Made by a program: the position numbers and the translations under genes. A stretch of DNA of 5,823 bases from assembly GCA_904501955.1 (NCBI GenBank), contig CAJGCY010000152.1:1-5823 (forward strand). Direction: 5' to 3'. The notes beneath the pieces are model-generated. The model searched no databases. It was not told the origin of the DNA and saw only the letters and a program-made list of their open reading frames with translations. How positions within the stretch are numbered: position 1 is the stretch's first letter; every line of letters begins with the position of its first letter. This document shows positions 1 through 5,617 of the stretch, in pieces. The DNA is from an uncultured Akkermansia sp. Lineage in GTDB: Bacteria > Verrucomicrobiota > Verrucomicrobiia > Verrucomicrobiales > Akkermansiaceae.

Positions 1-133
1 ATTTTTTTCACCATACCCAAGGCTGCGCCGCTACGCGGCTTGCCTTGGGCTATTATACTTTCGCCCCGCGATGCGGGGCTTTGAATTCCGCTCGCTTTCG
101 CTCGCAAACTGTTTTTCAACTTCCGATTTATCG
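1..133 (+). repeat. Structured intergenic repeat, left copy of an inverted pair
   Basis: This element recurs in reverse orientation at 5618-5764. In order it holds a T7 tract (2-8) and a compound hairpin with outer stem CCCAAGGC/GCCTTGGG (16-23 with 42-49), inner stem GCCGC/GCGGC (27-31 with 35-39) and loop TAC. A second hairpin follows, GCCCCGC/GCGGGGC (63-69 with 73-79) with loop GAT. Two direct CGCTCGC heptamers (89-95 and 99-105) are separated by TTT. The tail is a segment ending TTCCGATTTATCG that is shared with the other copy. Between positions 9 and 62 the only difference from the partner is at 55. No open reading frame here looks real. It resembles dispersed non-coding repeats of Akkermansia-type genomes, but that is from memory. 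Confidence 0.85.
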
Positions 134-197
134 CGCAGAGATAATGCCGCATCAACATAAAGCACACCCCTGCCTGCGGTATCTTCAACTCACGCTG

Positions 198-322
198 CGG
201 AAGCTGCCATCATTCGCGACACGGTCAGCGACATGAAAAGAGGCGTTTTCTTTGCAATGTCTTGCTCCTGAGTTTCTTGTCGGCGACATGAAACGCCCTT
301 GAAGCTTGCAAAAAGGGCGACA
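198..322 (+). repeat. 125-bp direct repeat, copy 1 (upstream of fic)
   Basis: This matches 1646-1770 base for base at a constant offset of 1448, except at 211, 259, 261 and 271 (121/125 identical, no gaps). Inside it, a 15-base unit GTC[A/G]GCGACATGAAA occurs twice (224-238 and 279-293). Two mutually exclusive stems can form: GGCGTTT (242-248) with AAACGCC (291-297), or CGCCCTT (294-300) with AAGGGCG (313-319). It ends 28 bases before the -35 box of the fic promoter. The minus-strand frame common to both copies is probably not coding, because all four base differences change an amino acid. It is likely one boundary of an acquired fic unit. Confidence 0.9.
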
Positions 323-345
323 TGAACAACGAAAATACTCAATTA

Positions 346-369
346 TTTGCTTGCATCGGAGTAAGCAAA
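346..369 (+). promoter_or_regulatory. Perfect 7-bp dyad over the fic -35 region (putative operator)
   Basis: TTTGCTT (346-352) is mirrored by AAGCAAA (363-369) around a 10-base centre, giving half-site centres 17 bases apart. The dyad covers the -35 box and half of the promoter spacer, a position where a bound dimer would block RNA polymerase. Many Fic proteins with a C-terminal winged helix are suspected of binding DNA, and this Fic protein has such a domain, so autorepression is possible. That link is inference; only the symmetry and its placement are seen. Confidence 0.45.
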
Positions 370-379
370 CGCGTATAGT
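351..379 (+). promoter_or_regulatory. fic promoter, sigma70-like
   Basis: A -35 box TTGCAT (351-356, 3 of 6 to consensus) and a -10 box TATAGT (374-379, 5 of 6) are separated by exactly 17 bases. Transcription would start near 386 and give a leader of about 19 bases to the ATG at 405. This supports the 405 start over the TTG at 306, which lies upstream of the promoter and inside the direct repeat. The promoter is internal to the repeat-bracketed segment, so the gene carries its own expression signal. Confidence 0.55.
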
Positions 380-404
380 AAGAGCAGACTCGATAACGCA
401 ACAA

Positions 405-1604
405 ATGAAATACGAAGAAACGCATCCGTGGATAAGATTTACGCCTGTGCCTCCCATCAATACGGGGTATACTCGCTTGTGGTATTTGATGGGAGAGGTT
501 GCTTCAAAAATAGCGCATTTATCATCATCCGCTGTGTCCCCTACAGTTCATGATGAGTTGAATCGGTTTTATTTGATAAAGGGTGTGCAAGGAAGTACGG
601 CTATAGAGGGTAATACACTGAGCGAGAAAGAAATTGAGCAGATTCTTGATAATTCTGCGCCATTGCCTTTATCTAAACGATACCAAGAACAGGAAATCCG
701 TAATGTGCTGGGTGCCAGTAACCAGATTGTCAATGATGTGTGTCTGAAAGATATGCATCCGTTGACCCCGGAGTATATCAAGAGCCTCAATGCAATGGTT
801 TTAGAAGGTTTGGAGTTGCAGGAAGATGTAGAGCCCGGGGTATACAGAAGACATTCCGTTGTGGTGGGTACAGTGTATCGAGGGGCTCCTGCAGAAGATT
901 GTGAGTATTTGATGGAGCGTTTGTGTGCGTGGTTGAACTCGCCCTCGTTTATGGCTCCGACCTCAGAATTGGAGCCGGCGATGGCCTTGATACAGGCCAC
1001 ATGTGCACACATATACTTGGCATGGATTCACCCTTTTGGTGACGGAAATGGTCGCACGGCGCGCTTGGTGGAGTTGTATTTGCTTTTGAAAGCGGGTTTA
1101 CCGGTGCCTGCTGCCCATTTGCTGAGTAATCATTACAATAAAACTCGCTCGGAGTATTATTTGCATTTGCAAAAGTTGAGCAAGAAAGATGCGTTTGGTA
1201 GGTATCCCAGTTTTGATGGCTTTTTAGAATATGCGTTGCAAGGTATGGTTGACGGCTTGAGAGAGCAGATTGAAAAAGTGCAGAACTATCAGATGGGGGT
1301 GATGTGGGAGTACTACGTGTATGAGTATTTCAAAAACTACAGCAGCAATGTCGGGCGTGGTCGGGATGTACAGGGTAAACGCATGCGCGATTTGCTTTTA
1401 TCCATGCCTGCCTCTTGGTGTAATGTCGAGTTCAGTACTCTGAAGCAGGAGGTGTACCATACCCATTATTCGGGGAAAACTCAGCGTACTTTGCAGCGCG
1501 ACCTAAAGGAGTTGTTGGAAATGGGGCTGGTTGAGCGTTCTTCTGTCGGTTACCGCGCTAAACGTGAGATTGTGAGTGGTATGTTACCCTTGAAAGCGAA
1601 ATAA
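405..1604 (+). CDS. Fic-domain protein (putative AMP-transferase), class II with winged-helix C-terminus
   Basis: The protein has 399 residues. Its core motif HPFGDGNGR (209-217) fits the Fic consensus HPFx[D/E]GN[G/K]R, with catalytic H209, acidic D213 and the anion-binding GNGR all present. The substrate-flap region PGVYRRHSVVVG is at 144-155. An N-terminal motif S64-TAI-E68-G69 fits the inhibitory [S/T]xxxE[G/N] helix, so this is a class II Fic enzyme kept inactive by its own glutamate. Known Fic enzymes transfer AMP (rarely other groups) from a nucleotide to protein hydroxyls; the target here is unknown. Residues about 320-385, with RTLQRDLKELLEMGLVERSS, look like a winged helix. I chose ATG 405 because it follows a good promoter; the frame stays open upstream to TTG 306, but that lies within the direct repeat. 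No clear Shine-Dalgarno sequence is present. Hand-counted lines are 38-45% GC against about 65% in rnd, which suggests transfer. It is convergent with the carbonic anhydrase gene. Confidence 0.92.
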   Translation: MKYEETHPWIRFTPVPPINTGYTRLWYLMGEVASKIAHLSSSAVSPTVHDELNRFYLIKGVQGSTAIEGNTLSEKEIEQILDNSAPLPLSKRYQEQEIRNVLGASNQIVNDVCLKDMHPLTPEYIKSLNAMVLEGLELQEDVEPGVYRRHSVVVGTVYRGAPAEDCEYLMERLCAWLNSPSFMAPTSELEPAMALIQATCAHIYLAWIHPFGDGNGRTARLVELYLLLKAGLPVPAAHLLSNHYNKTRSEYYLHLQKLSKKDAFGRYPSFDGFLEYALQGMVDGLREQIEKVQNYQMGVMWEYYVYEYFKNYSSNVGRGRDVQGKRMRDLLLSMPASWCNVEFSTLKQEVYHTHYSGKTQRTLQRDLKELLEMGLVERSSVGYRAKREIVSGMLPLKAK

Positions 1605-1645
1605 CACAGCTGAATGGCAAGTCACGCGCTGATTTGTCCACGACT

Positions 1646-1770
1646 CGGAAGCTGCCATTATTCGCGACACGGTCAGCGACATGAAAAGAGGCGTTTTCTT
1701 TGCAATATGTTGCTCCTGTGTTTCTTGTCGGCGACATGAAACGCCCTTGAAGCTTGCAAAAAGGGCGACA
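1646..1770 (+). repeat. 125-bp direct repeat, copy 2 (downstream of fic)
   Basis: This is the same orientation and nearly the same sequence as 198-322. It starts 41 bases after the fic stop and ends 8 bases before the stop codon of the minus-strand carbonic anhydrase gene, filling most of the convergent gap. Similarity stops sharply after GGGCGACA. On the left, a few more bases (CACG at 1639-1642) match beyond a 3-base mismatch. Together the copies define a 1448-bp unit of one repeat plus fic. No transposase, integrase or integron attC core (GTTRRRY / RYYYAAC) is seen. Confidence 0.9.
1742..1767 (-). terminator. Possible terminator hairpin for the carbonic anhydrase gene, inside repeat copy 2
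   Basis: A 7-bp stem CGCCCTT/AAGGGCG with a 12-base loop lies 11 bases beyond the minus-strand stop codon. On the minus strand the stem is followed only by TTTCATGT, so the U-tract is weak. The same hairpin exists in repeat copy 1, where no gene reads into it. It may end transcription of the carbonic anhydrase gene, or may simply belong to the repeat. Confidence 0.3.
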
Positions 1771-1778
1771 CGGAGGCC

Positions 1779-2288
1779 TCAACGGGAGGCGAATTCGCGT
1801 GCGAGCTCGATGTAACCGAGGGCGTGGTGGTAATTCTGCTCTTCCACCTCGGGGGAGAGGGTTTTCACCACCTTGGCGGGGGAGCCGAGCACGAGGCTGT
1901 GCGGGGGGATAACGGTGCCCTTTGTCACCAAGGCGTGGGCGCCCACGATGGAGCCGTGCCCTACGACTGCGCCATCCAGCACAATGGCACCCATGCCGAT
2001 AAGGCACTTGTCCTCAACGGTGCAGGCGTGCAGGGTGACGGAGTGCCCCACTGTGACGTACTCCCCGAGGTGGCAGCCGAGCTCGTAGTCCACATGCAGG
2101 CAGCAGTTGTCTTGCACATTGCTGCCGCGCCCGATGGAGATGGCGGACACATCGCCACGCACGGTGGCGTTGTACCATACGGAGGCATCCTCCGCCACGG
2201 AAACGGCACCGATGAGGTCTGCACTGGCGGCAATGAATGCCGGATTGTTGATTTGCGGCATCTGACCGCGGAACTGCTCAATAGCCAT
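1779..2288 (-). CDS. Gamma-carbonic anhydrase family protein (left-handed beta-helix)
   Basis: The protein has 169 residues, usual for short bacterial YrdA/CamH-type gamma-carbonic anhydrases. Hexapeptide repeats run from about 20 to 140 (for example IGAVSV, ISIGRG, VTVGHS, CLIGMG). The three expected zinc-binding histidines are H65 (in CLHVD), H82 and H87 (in TVGHSVTLHAC). Structural or catalytic residues equivalent to those of the archaeal enzyme Cam are R44 and D46 (VRGD) and Q59-D60. The family signature IPPHSLVLGSPAKVV is at 127-141. The acidic loop carrying Cam's proton-shuttle glutamate is missing, as in most bacterial homologues. The likely role is reversible hydration of carbon dioxide in the cytosol as a trimer, but many homologues have weak or unproven activity. 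It is divergent from rnd and convergent with fic. Confidence 0.9.
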   Translation of the reverse strand: MAIEQFRGQMPQINNPAFIAASADLIGAVSVAEDASVWYNATVRGDVSAISIGRGSNVQDNCCLHVDYELGCHLGEYVTVGHSVTLHACTVEDKCLIGMGAIVLDGAVVGHGSIVGAHALVTKGTVIPPHSLVLGSPAKVVKTLSPEVEEQNYHHALGYIELAREFASR

Positions 2289-2294
2289 GCGTGG

Positions 2295-2323
2295 AAACTA
2301 CCACAAATGATTCCGCAAATCAA
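2295..2323 (-). promoter_or_regulatory. Candidate promoter of the gamma-carbonic anhydrase gene
   Basis: Read on the minus strand, TTGATT (2323-2318, 4 of 6 to the -35 consensus) and TAGTTT (2300-2295, 3 of 6 to the -10 consensus) are spaced by 17 bases. Only 6 bases separate the -10 box from the ATG, so transcription starting at the usual distance would begin at or next to the start codon and give a leaderless mRNA. The boxes are imperfect, so the call is tentative. Confidence 0.35.
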
Positions 2324-2345
2324 GCCTTTAGTGGAAAAATTAAGC

Positions 2346-2374
2346 TTGCCAAAGGGGTAAGAATATGGTAGCAT
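2346..2374 (+). promoter_or_regulatory. Candidate promoter of the rnd operon
   Basis: TTGCCA (2346-2351, 5 of 6 to the -35 consensus) and TAGCAT (2369-2374, 4 of 6) are separated by 17 bases. The expected transcription start is near 2381, about 5 bases before ATG 2386. This placement would rule out ATG 2365, which lies inside the promoter. Competing evidence for 2365 is AAGGGG at 2352-2357, seven bases upstream of it, which could be a ribosome binding site. Confidence 0.45.
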
Positions 2375-2385
2375 GGCGCGCACTC

Positions 2386-3441
2386 ATGATTACTGATTCT
2401 CAAGCACTCTTTGACTGGAAGCAGCGCGCCTCCGCACAAGCGCAGGGCAGAACCGTGCTGGACTTGGAGGCTGACAGCCTGCACCGCCACCGCGAAAAAC
2501 TGTGCCTGATTCAGTATGCGGACGCGGATGGCGTGGCCATCATCGACCCCTTAGCCATTGAGGATATGCGTTTATTCACGCTGTGGCTGGAGGGTGCGGA
2601 TGTGTGGATGCACGGCGCGGATTACGACATGAGCCTGCTGCAGAACGCATTCGGCGTGCTGCCGCACATGATTTTGGATACGCAGATTGCCGCCCGCCTG
2701 CTGGGCTTCCGCCAGTTCGGCTTGGCTGCCTTGGTGGAGCACTTTTACGGCATCAAGCTCAGCAAGAAGAACCAGAAGGCGGATTGGGGTATGCGCCCCA
2801 TGCCGGAGGAGATGAAGACCTATGCCCAGGGGGATGTGAAGTACATGCTCGGCATGGCGGATAAGCTGGTGGAGCAGCTGCACGAGAAAGGGCGCTACGC
2901 GTGGTTCTTGGAGAGCTGCGCGCATAATCTTGCCCGCGGCAAAGAGCGCTTTGAGAGTGTGGACCAAGAGCCGTGGCGCATCAAAGGCTGCGGTAAGTTC
3001 AACCGCCGCGGTTTGGCAGCCCTGCGCACGCTGTGGTCCTGGCGTGATGGCGAGGCCGCCGCGTGGGATCGCCCCGCGTTCATGGTGTGCTCGAATGATG
3101 ACTTGTTGCGCTGGAGCTTGGCGCTGCAAGAGTTCCGCACGGCGCGCCCGAACCCTTATTTCAATGCCCACCGTGCTGCGCGCTTCCGCAAGGCGGTGGA
3201 GAAGTTCCAGCTGATGGATGAAGAGGATTACCCGAAGCTGCCCAAGCGCGAAAAACACGTGATTGACCCGGATTTTGATGCCACGCTGGAGCGCTGGACT
3301 GCCAAGCGCAATGCCATTGCGGAATCGCTGGACTTGGAGCCCACCATCATTGCCACGCGCTACCAGTTGGAGGCTATTGCCGCCCACCCGGAGAAGGGCT
3401 TGGGTCACTTGATGAACTGGCAGCAGGAGCTGCTGCAGTGA
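2386..3441 (+). CDS. rnd: Ribonuclease D (DEDD-family 3'-5' exoribonuclease with HRDC domain)
   Basis: The protein has 351 residues from ATG 2386, close to the size of E. coli RNase D (about 375). The exonuclease domain (about 1-165) has all DEDD-y residues: D26 and E28 in VLDLEADS, D81 in MHGADYDMSLL, and Y146 with D150 in YAQGDVKYML. It also has the family segments LIQYAD, IIDPL, LDTQIAARLLG and DWGMRPM. An HRDC domain fits about 200-270, and a weaker second helical domain fits about 295-345. Known RNase D enzymes trim the 3' ends of tRNA precursors and other small structured RNAs in the cytoplasm using two metal ions. ATG 2386 gives MITDSQAL, matching the MITTDDAL start region of the E. 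coli enzyme, and suits the promoter; ATG 2365 would add 7 residues. It is the first gene of a three-gene cluster, with 19 bases to the next start. Confidence 0.9.
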   Translation: MITDSQALFDWKQRASAQAQGRTVLDLEADSLHRHREKLCLIQYADADGVAIIDPLAIEDMRLFTLWLEGADVWMHGADYDMSLLQNAFGVLPHMILDTQIAARLLGFRQFGLAALVEHFYGIKLSKKNQKADWGMRPMPEEMKTYAQGDVKYMLGMADKLVEQLHEKGRYAWFLESCAHNLARGKERFESVDQEPWRIKGCGKFNRRGLAALRTLWSWRDGEAAAWDRPAFMVCSNDDLLRWSLALQEFRTARPNPYFNAHRAARFRKAVEKFQLMDEEDYPKLPKREKHVIDPDFDATLERWTAKRNAIAESLDLEPTIIATRYQLEAIAAHPEKGLGHLMNWQQELLQ

Positions 3442-3464
3442 TGTTTACCCCCTGCGAGCGATGA
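3441..3464 (+). other. Seven-codon mini-ORF bridging rnd and the next gene
   Basis: The rnd stop overlaps an ATG (TGATG at 3439-3443). It opens a frame of seven codons (MFTPCER) whose TGA overlaps the next gene's ATG (ATGA at 3461-3464). The layout could let a ribosome re-initiate twice and couple rnd to the downstream gene, where no strong Shine-Dalgarno sequence is seen. It could equally be chance, since the stretch is only 24 bases. Confidence 0.2.
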
Positions 3465-4072
3465 AAAAGGCTGTTTCCATCCGCGTCATCATCCTGGCTG
3501 CCGCCGTGGTGTGCTTGGTGATTTGGGGGGCGTGGAAAAACCTGCCCACTGCTACGGAGCCGCAGCGTTTGGATGCTGCTGCCGTGGCGGAGGAGTTGCT
3601 GGGTGCCAAGGTGCCGCAGGGCGGGGCAAATGCCCTCTTGGCGCAAGAGAATACGGCGCAGCCTGCGGACTACACCCCGGCACTGCAAGCGCTGGCTGCG
3701 GATATTTTGCTGGCGGAGTATTATGCCGCTGTGGGGGGGGAGGCTACGCAGGCTGCCTTGCAGCCTTGGTGTGAGCTGATGCTGTGCCGCTTGGCAGCCA
3801 TCGGTCTGCCGCCGGAGCGCTGCGCGGAGTTTGCCGCAGCCTGGAAAGCCCACCGCACGCTGGCAACGGCTCGCGGGCAGGGGGCAGCCACCCCGGTGGA
3901 GACCCTGCAGGCGCTGTGGGAGTCGCCCTCCGTTGCTGCGCTGCTGTACCGCTGCGGGGTGGATGTGGATGCTGCACTGGCTGCCTTGCCGAAGGATGCG
4001 GAGGCTGTCGCGAATCCGCCCGCCGTGTTGCGCCGCATGACGGCGAAGTTGAAAAAAGAACTGACGCGTTGA
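3461..4072 (+). CDS. Hypothetical membrane-anchored protein
   Basis: I do not recognise this 203-residue protein. It starts MKKAVSIR and has one hydrophobic helix at about 9-24 ending in WGAWK, with no convincing signal-peptidase site or lipobox, so it is probably an N-terminally anchored protein with its body outside the cytoplasm. Residues 36-203 are alanine- and leucine-rich and look mostly helical, with cysteines at 104, 109, 121 and 165 and a basic end (LRRMTAKLKKELTR). Codons 91-93 contain a run of eight G (3733-3740). A one-base gain or loss there would end the protein after about 104-105 residues, at TGA 3772-3774 or 3777-3779. The gene starts 19 bases after rnd and stops 4 bases before the GtrII-like gene, so co-translation with the latter is likely. 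A helper role in glycan modification is possible but only from context. Confidence 0.75.
   Translation: MKKAVSIRVIILAAAVVCLVIWGAWKNLPTATEPQRLDAAAVAEELLGAKVPQGGANALLAQENTAQPADYTPALQALAADILLAEYYAAVGGEATQAALQPWCELMLCRLAAIGLPPERCAEFAAAWKAHRTLATARGQGAATPVETLQALWESPSVAALLYRCGVDVDAALAALPKDAEAVANPPAVLRRMTAKLKKELTR
3733..3740 (+). repeat. G8 homopolymer in the hypothetical gene (possible slippage tract)
   Basis: Eight consecutive G fall in codons for Val-Gly-Gly-Glu, although glycine codons could easily avoid such a run. Both alternative frames meet a TGA within 40 bases of the tract, so any one-base slip truncates the protein. G tracts of this length are known phase-variation switches in surface-glycan genes of other bacteria; whether this one varies is unknown. 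Confidence 0.5.
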
Positions 4073-4076
4073 TGCC

Positions 4077-5564
4077 ATGAGCGCGATTTTCCAGACGGTG
4101 CAAGCCCTGCACGAGCGCGTGAGCCGCTCCGCTTTTCGCACCCCCATGCTGTGGGGTATGCTGCTTGTGGTGTTTTTGCTGATTTATATGCCCATGCTGG
4201 TGCGTGGGGGCTACCATTGGGATGAAACGCTGGATTTTGCCGGGCAAGGCATGGAGACCTACGTGGCGAATGGTCGCTGGGGGCTGGTGCTTTGGCGCTG
4301 GGTGTTCGGTTTGGGCTGCGCCGTGTGGTTGAACGGGCTGCTGGCCGGTGGCCTGCTGGTGGCTGCCATGGTGGTGCAGCTGCGGGTGCTGCGCGTGGAG
4401 CACACGGGCGCGCAGTTGCTGTATGGTCTGCTGTATTTGGTGCAGGTGCAGTTTGCCTACCAAATGGACTACTTTTACCAGTGTGATGCCACGGCGGCAG
4501 GCGTGCTCTGTGTTTCACTGGCGGTGCCGTGTTTGCAGCGTGGGGGCAGGGGGGCGCTGTTGGGGGCTACCTTGGCGGTGTTGTTTGCCGTGGCGGTTTA
4601 CCAGTGCTTGGTGCTTAATTTTGCCGTGTTGCTGGGCTTGGTGGTGGTGCAGCGCATGCTGGCGGGGGAGCGCGCGGAGCTGTGGCGCTCGCTGGGGCGT
4701 GGCGCGGCGGTGTGTGTGCTCGCGGTGCTCGGCTGGTGGGGTATCAAGGCTTTGGTGCTGCAGCTTGCGCCTGTCTCTGACAATGTGTTGGTGTATTGTG
4801 CGGAGTATGCGGAGCGCATCAACTACCGCGAGCAATTGTTCAGCGCGGAGTGGTACGTGTACCTGTGGCGCATGTTCAGCACCATGGTGCGAGATGCGCT
4901 TATTCCCCTGACGTACGATGGAGAGCTGTTTTATGCAGCCGCAGCCTTAGCCGGCATGGTGCTGGCTGTGGCCCTGTGCCGCCGCAGTGCCGGTGTGGGG
5001 GCTGCTGTGGGGCGAGTGTTGTTGCTTTTTGCGCTGTGGGTAGCGCCGTTCAGCATGTACATGGTGGTGGGCGAAACTTGGCCTTGCTACCCGCACACCA
5101 AGATGGCGCAACCGCTCGTGCTGGCCGCTTTTTGGGTGCTGGTGGTGCAGTATGTGCCATGGCGCCCCCTCTGGCGCGGCGTGGGGCTGTGCGCCTTGCT
5201 GGTGTGCACGGTGCAGGCTGCCACCTTGGTGGCTCGCCATGCTGCGCACATGCAGGCCCGCTTTGAGGAGCGCCTCATGCGCCTTCACCATGCGGAAACC
5301 GAGGGCGTGCGCGTGGCGGTGCAGCACGGTATTACCCCGAGCAAGGGCTGCATTTTGTACTACACCTCCACCCATGATTGGTCGCGCGGCGGTTTTGTGG
5401 ATTTTTGCGGAGATTACCCCGCGCTGCTTTACATGCGTGGCGCGACGGATGCGGAATTGTACCGCCTCCACCGTGCCACCCTCCGCGAAATGTCGGAATG
5501 GCCCGCCGCCGGCTCCGTCCGCGTGGTCGGGGATAAAGTTATCATCAAAGGCAGCGAGATATAA
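4077..5564 (+). CDS. GtrII-like polytopic membrane glucosyltransferase
   Basis: The 495-residue protein has about 11-12 predicted membrane helices, roughly at 23-42, 66-82, 84-103, 112-127, 134-152, 158-175, 177-192, 208-229, 285-301, 309-330, 344-360 and 365-382. It ends in a soluble domain (about 385-495). The first loop has an acidic motif HWDETLDF (47-54) followed by NGRWGLVLWRW, and helix regions contain FAYQMDYFYQCDATAAG and AVYQCLVLNFAVLLG. These resemble the family that includes Shigella GtrII (glucosyltransferase domain type II), which transfers glucose from a lipid carrier to surface polysaccharide outside the membrane. The assignment is from motif memory; the family's usual paired aspartate is replaced here by D-E. 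Acceptor and sugar are unknown, and no GtrA flippase or GtrB partner is in the window. The start follows the preceding stop by 4 bases. No clear ribosome binding site is present, which suggests translational coupling. Confidence 0.72.
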   Translation: MSAIFQTVQALHERVSRSAFRTPMLWGMLLVVFLLIYMPMLVRGGYHWDETLDFAGQGMETYVANGRWGLVLWRWVFGLGCAVWLNGLLAGGLLVAAMVVQLRVLRVEHTGAQLLYGLLYLVQVQFAYQMDYFYQCDATAAGVLCVSLAVPCLQRGGRGALLGATLAVLFAVAVYQCLVLNFAVLLGLVVVQRMLAGERAELWRSLGRGAAVCVLAVLGWWGIKALVLQLAPVSDNVLVYCAEYAERINYREQLFSAEWYVYLWRMFSTMVRDALIPLTYDGELFYAAAALAGMVLAVALCRRSAGVGAAVGRVLLLFALWVAPFSMYMVVGETWPCYPHTKMAQPLVLAAFWVLVVQYVPWRPLWRGVGLCALLVCTVQAATLVARHAAHMQARFEERLMRLHHAETEGVRVAVQHGITPSKGCILYYTSTHDWSRGGFVDFCGDYPALLYMRGATDAELYRLHRATLREMSEWPAAGSVRVVGDKVIIKGSEI

Positions 5565-5592
5565 GCCCGCCTTGTAGGATGAACGCTTCGGG

Positions 5593-5607
5593 GACTTCTG
5601 ATAAGTC
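5593..5607 (+). other. Small hairpin downstream of the GtrII-like gene
   Basis: GACTT (5593-5597) and AAGTC (5603-5607) can form a 5-bp stem with loop CTGAT, 28 bases after the stop codon. There is no T-run afterwards, so it is a poor intrinsic terminator. Nothing better is visible between this gene and the right-hand repeat. Confidence 0.2.
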
Positions 5608-5617
5608 ACGTCGTGCT

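Noticed and set aside
16..49. Rho-independent terminator in the left repeat
   Set aside because: The strong hairpin is followed by CTATTATACTTT, not a T-run. The T7 tract lies on the wrong side for the plus strand, and on the minus strand it reads as A.
144..182. Hairpin ATGCCGCA / TGCGGTAT between the left repeat and the direct repeat
   Set aside because: It has an 8-bp stem with one G-T pair and a 23-base loop. There is no conserved partner in the window and nothing to suggest a function.
306..404. Longer fic reading frame starting at TTG 306
   Set aside because: The added 33 residues come partly from the direct repeat, precede the likely transcription start near 386, and are not needed for any Fic feature.
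185..460. Minus-strand open frame through repeat copy 1, sharing about 40 residues with a frame through copy 2 (1558-2007)
   Set aside because: The shared peptide follows from the DNA repeat itself. All four base differences between the copies change an amino acid in that frame, so there is no sign of selection on a protein, and the flanking residues are unrelated.
198..1770. Integron cassette with attC sites
   Set aside because: The 125-bp repeats have stems but no GTTRRRY/RYYYAAC core pair, and no integrase is in view.
1824..2360. Plus-strand open frame across the carbonic anhydrase gene
   Set aside because: It is a histidine- and glycine-rich shadow of the minus-strand gene, which has a full set of family motifs.
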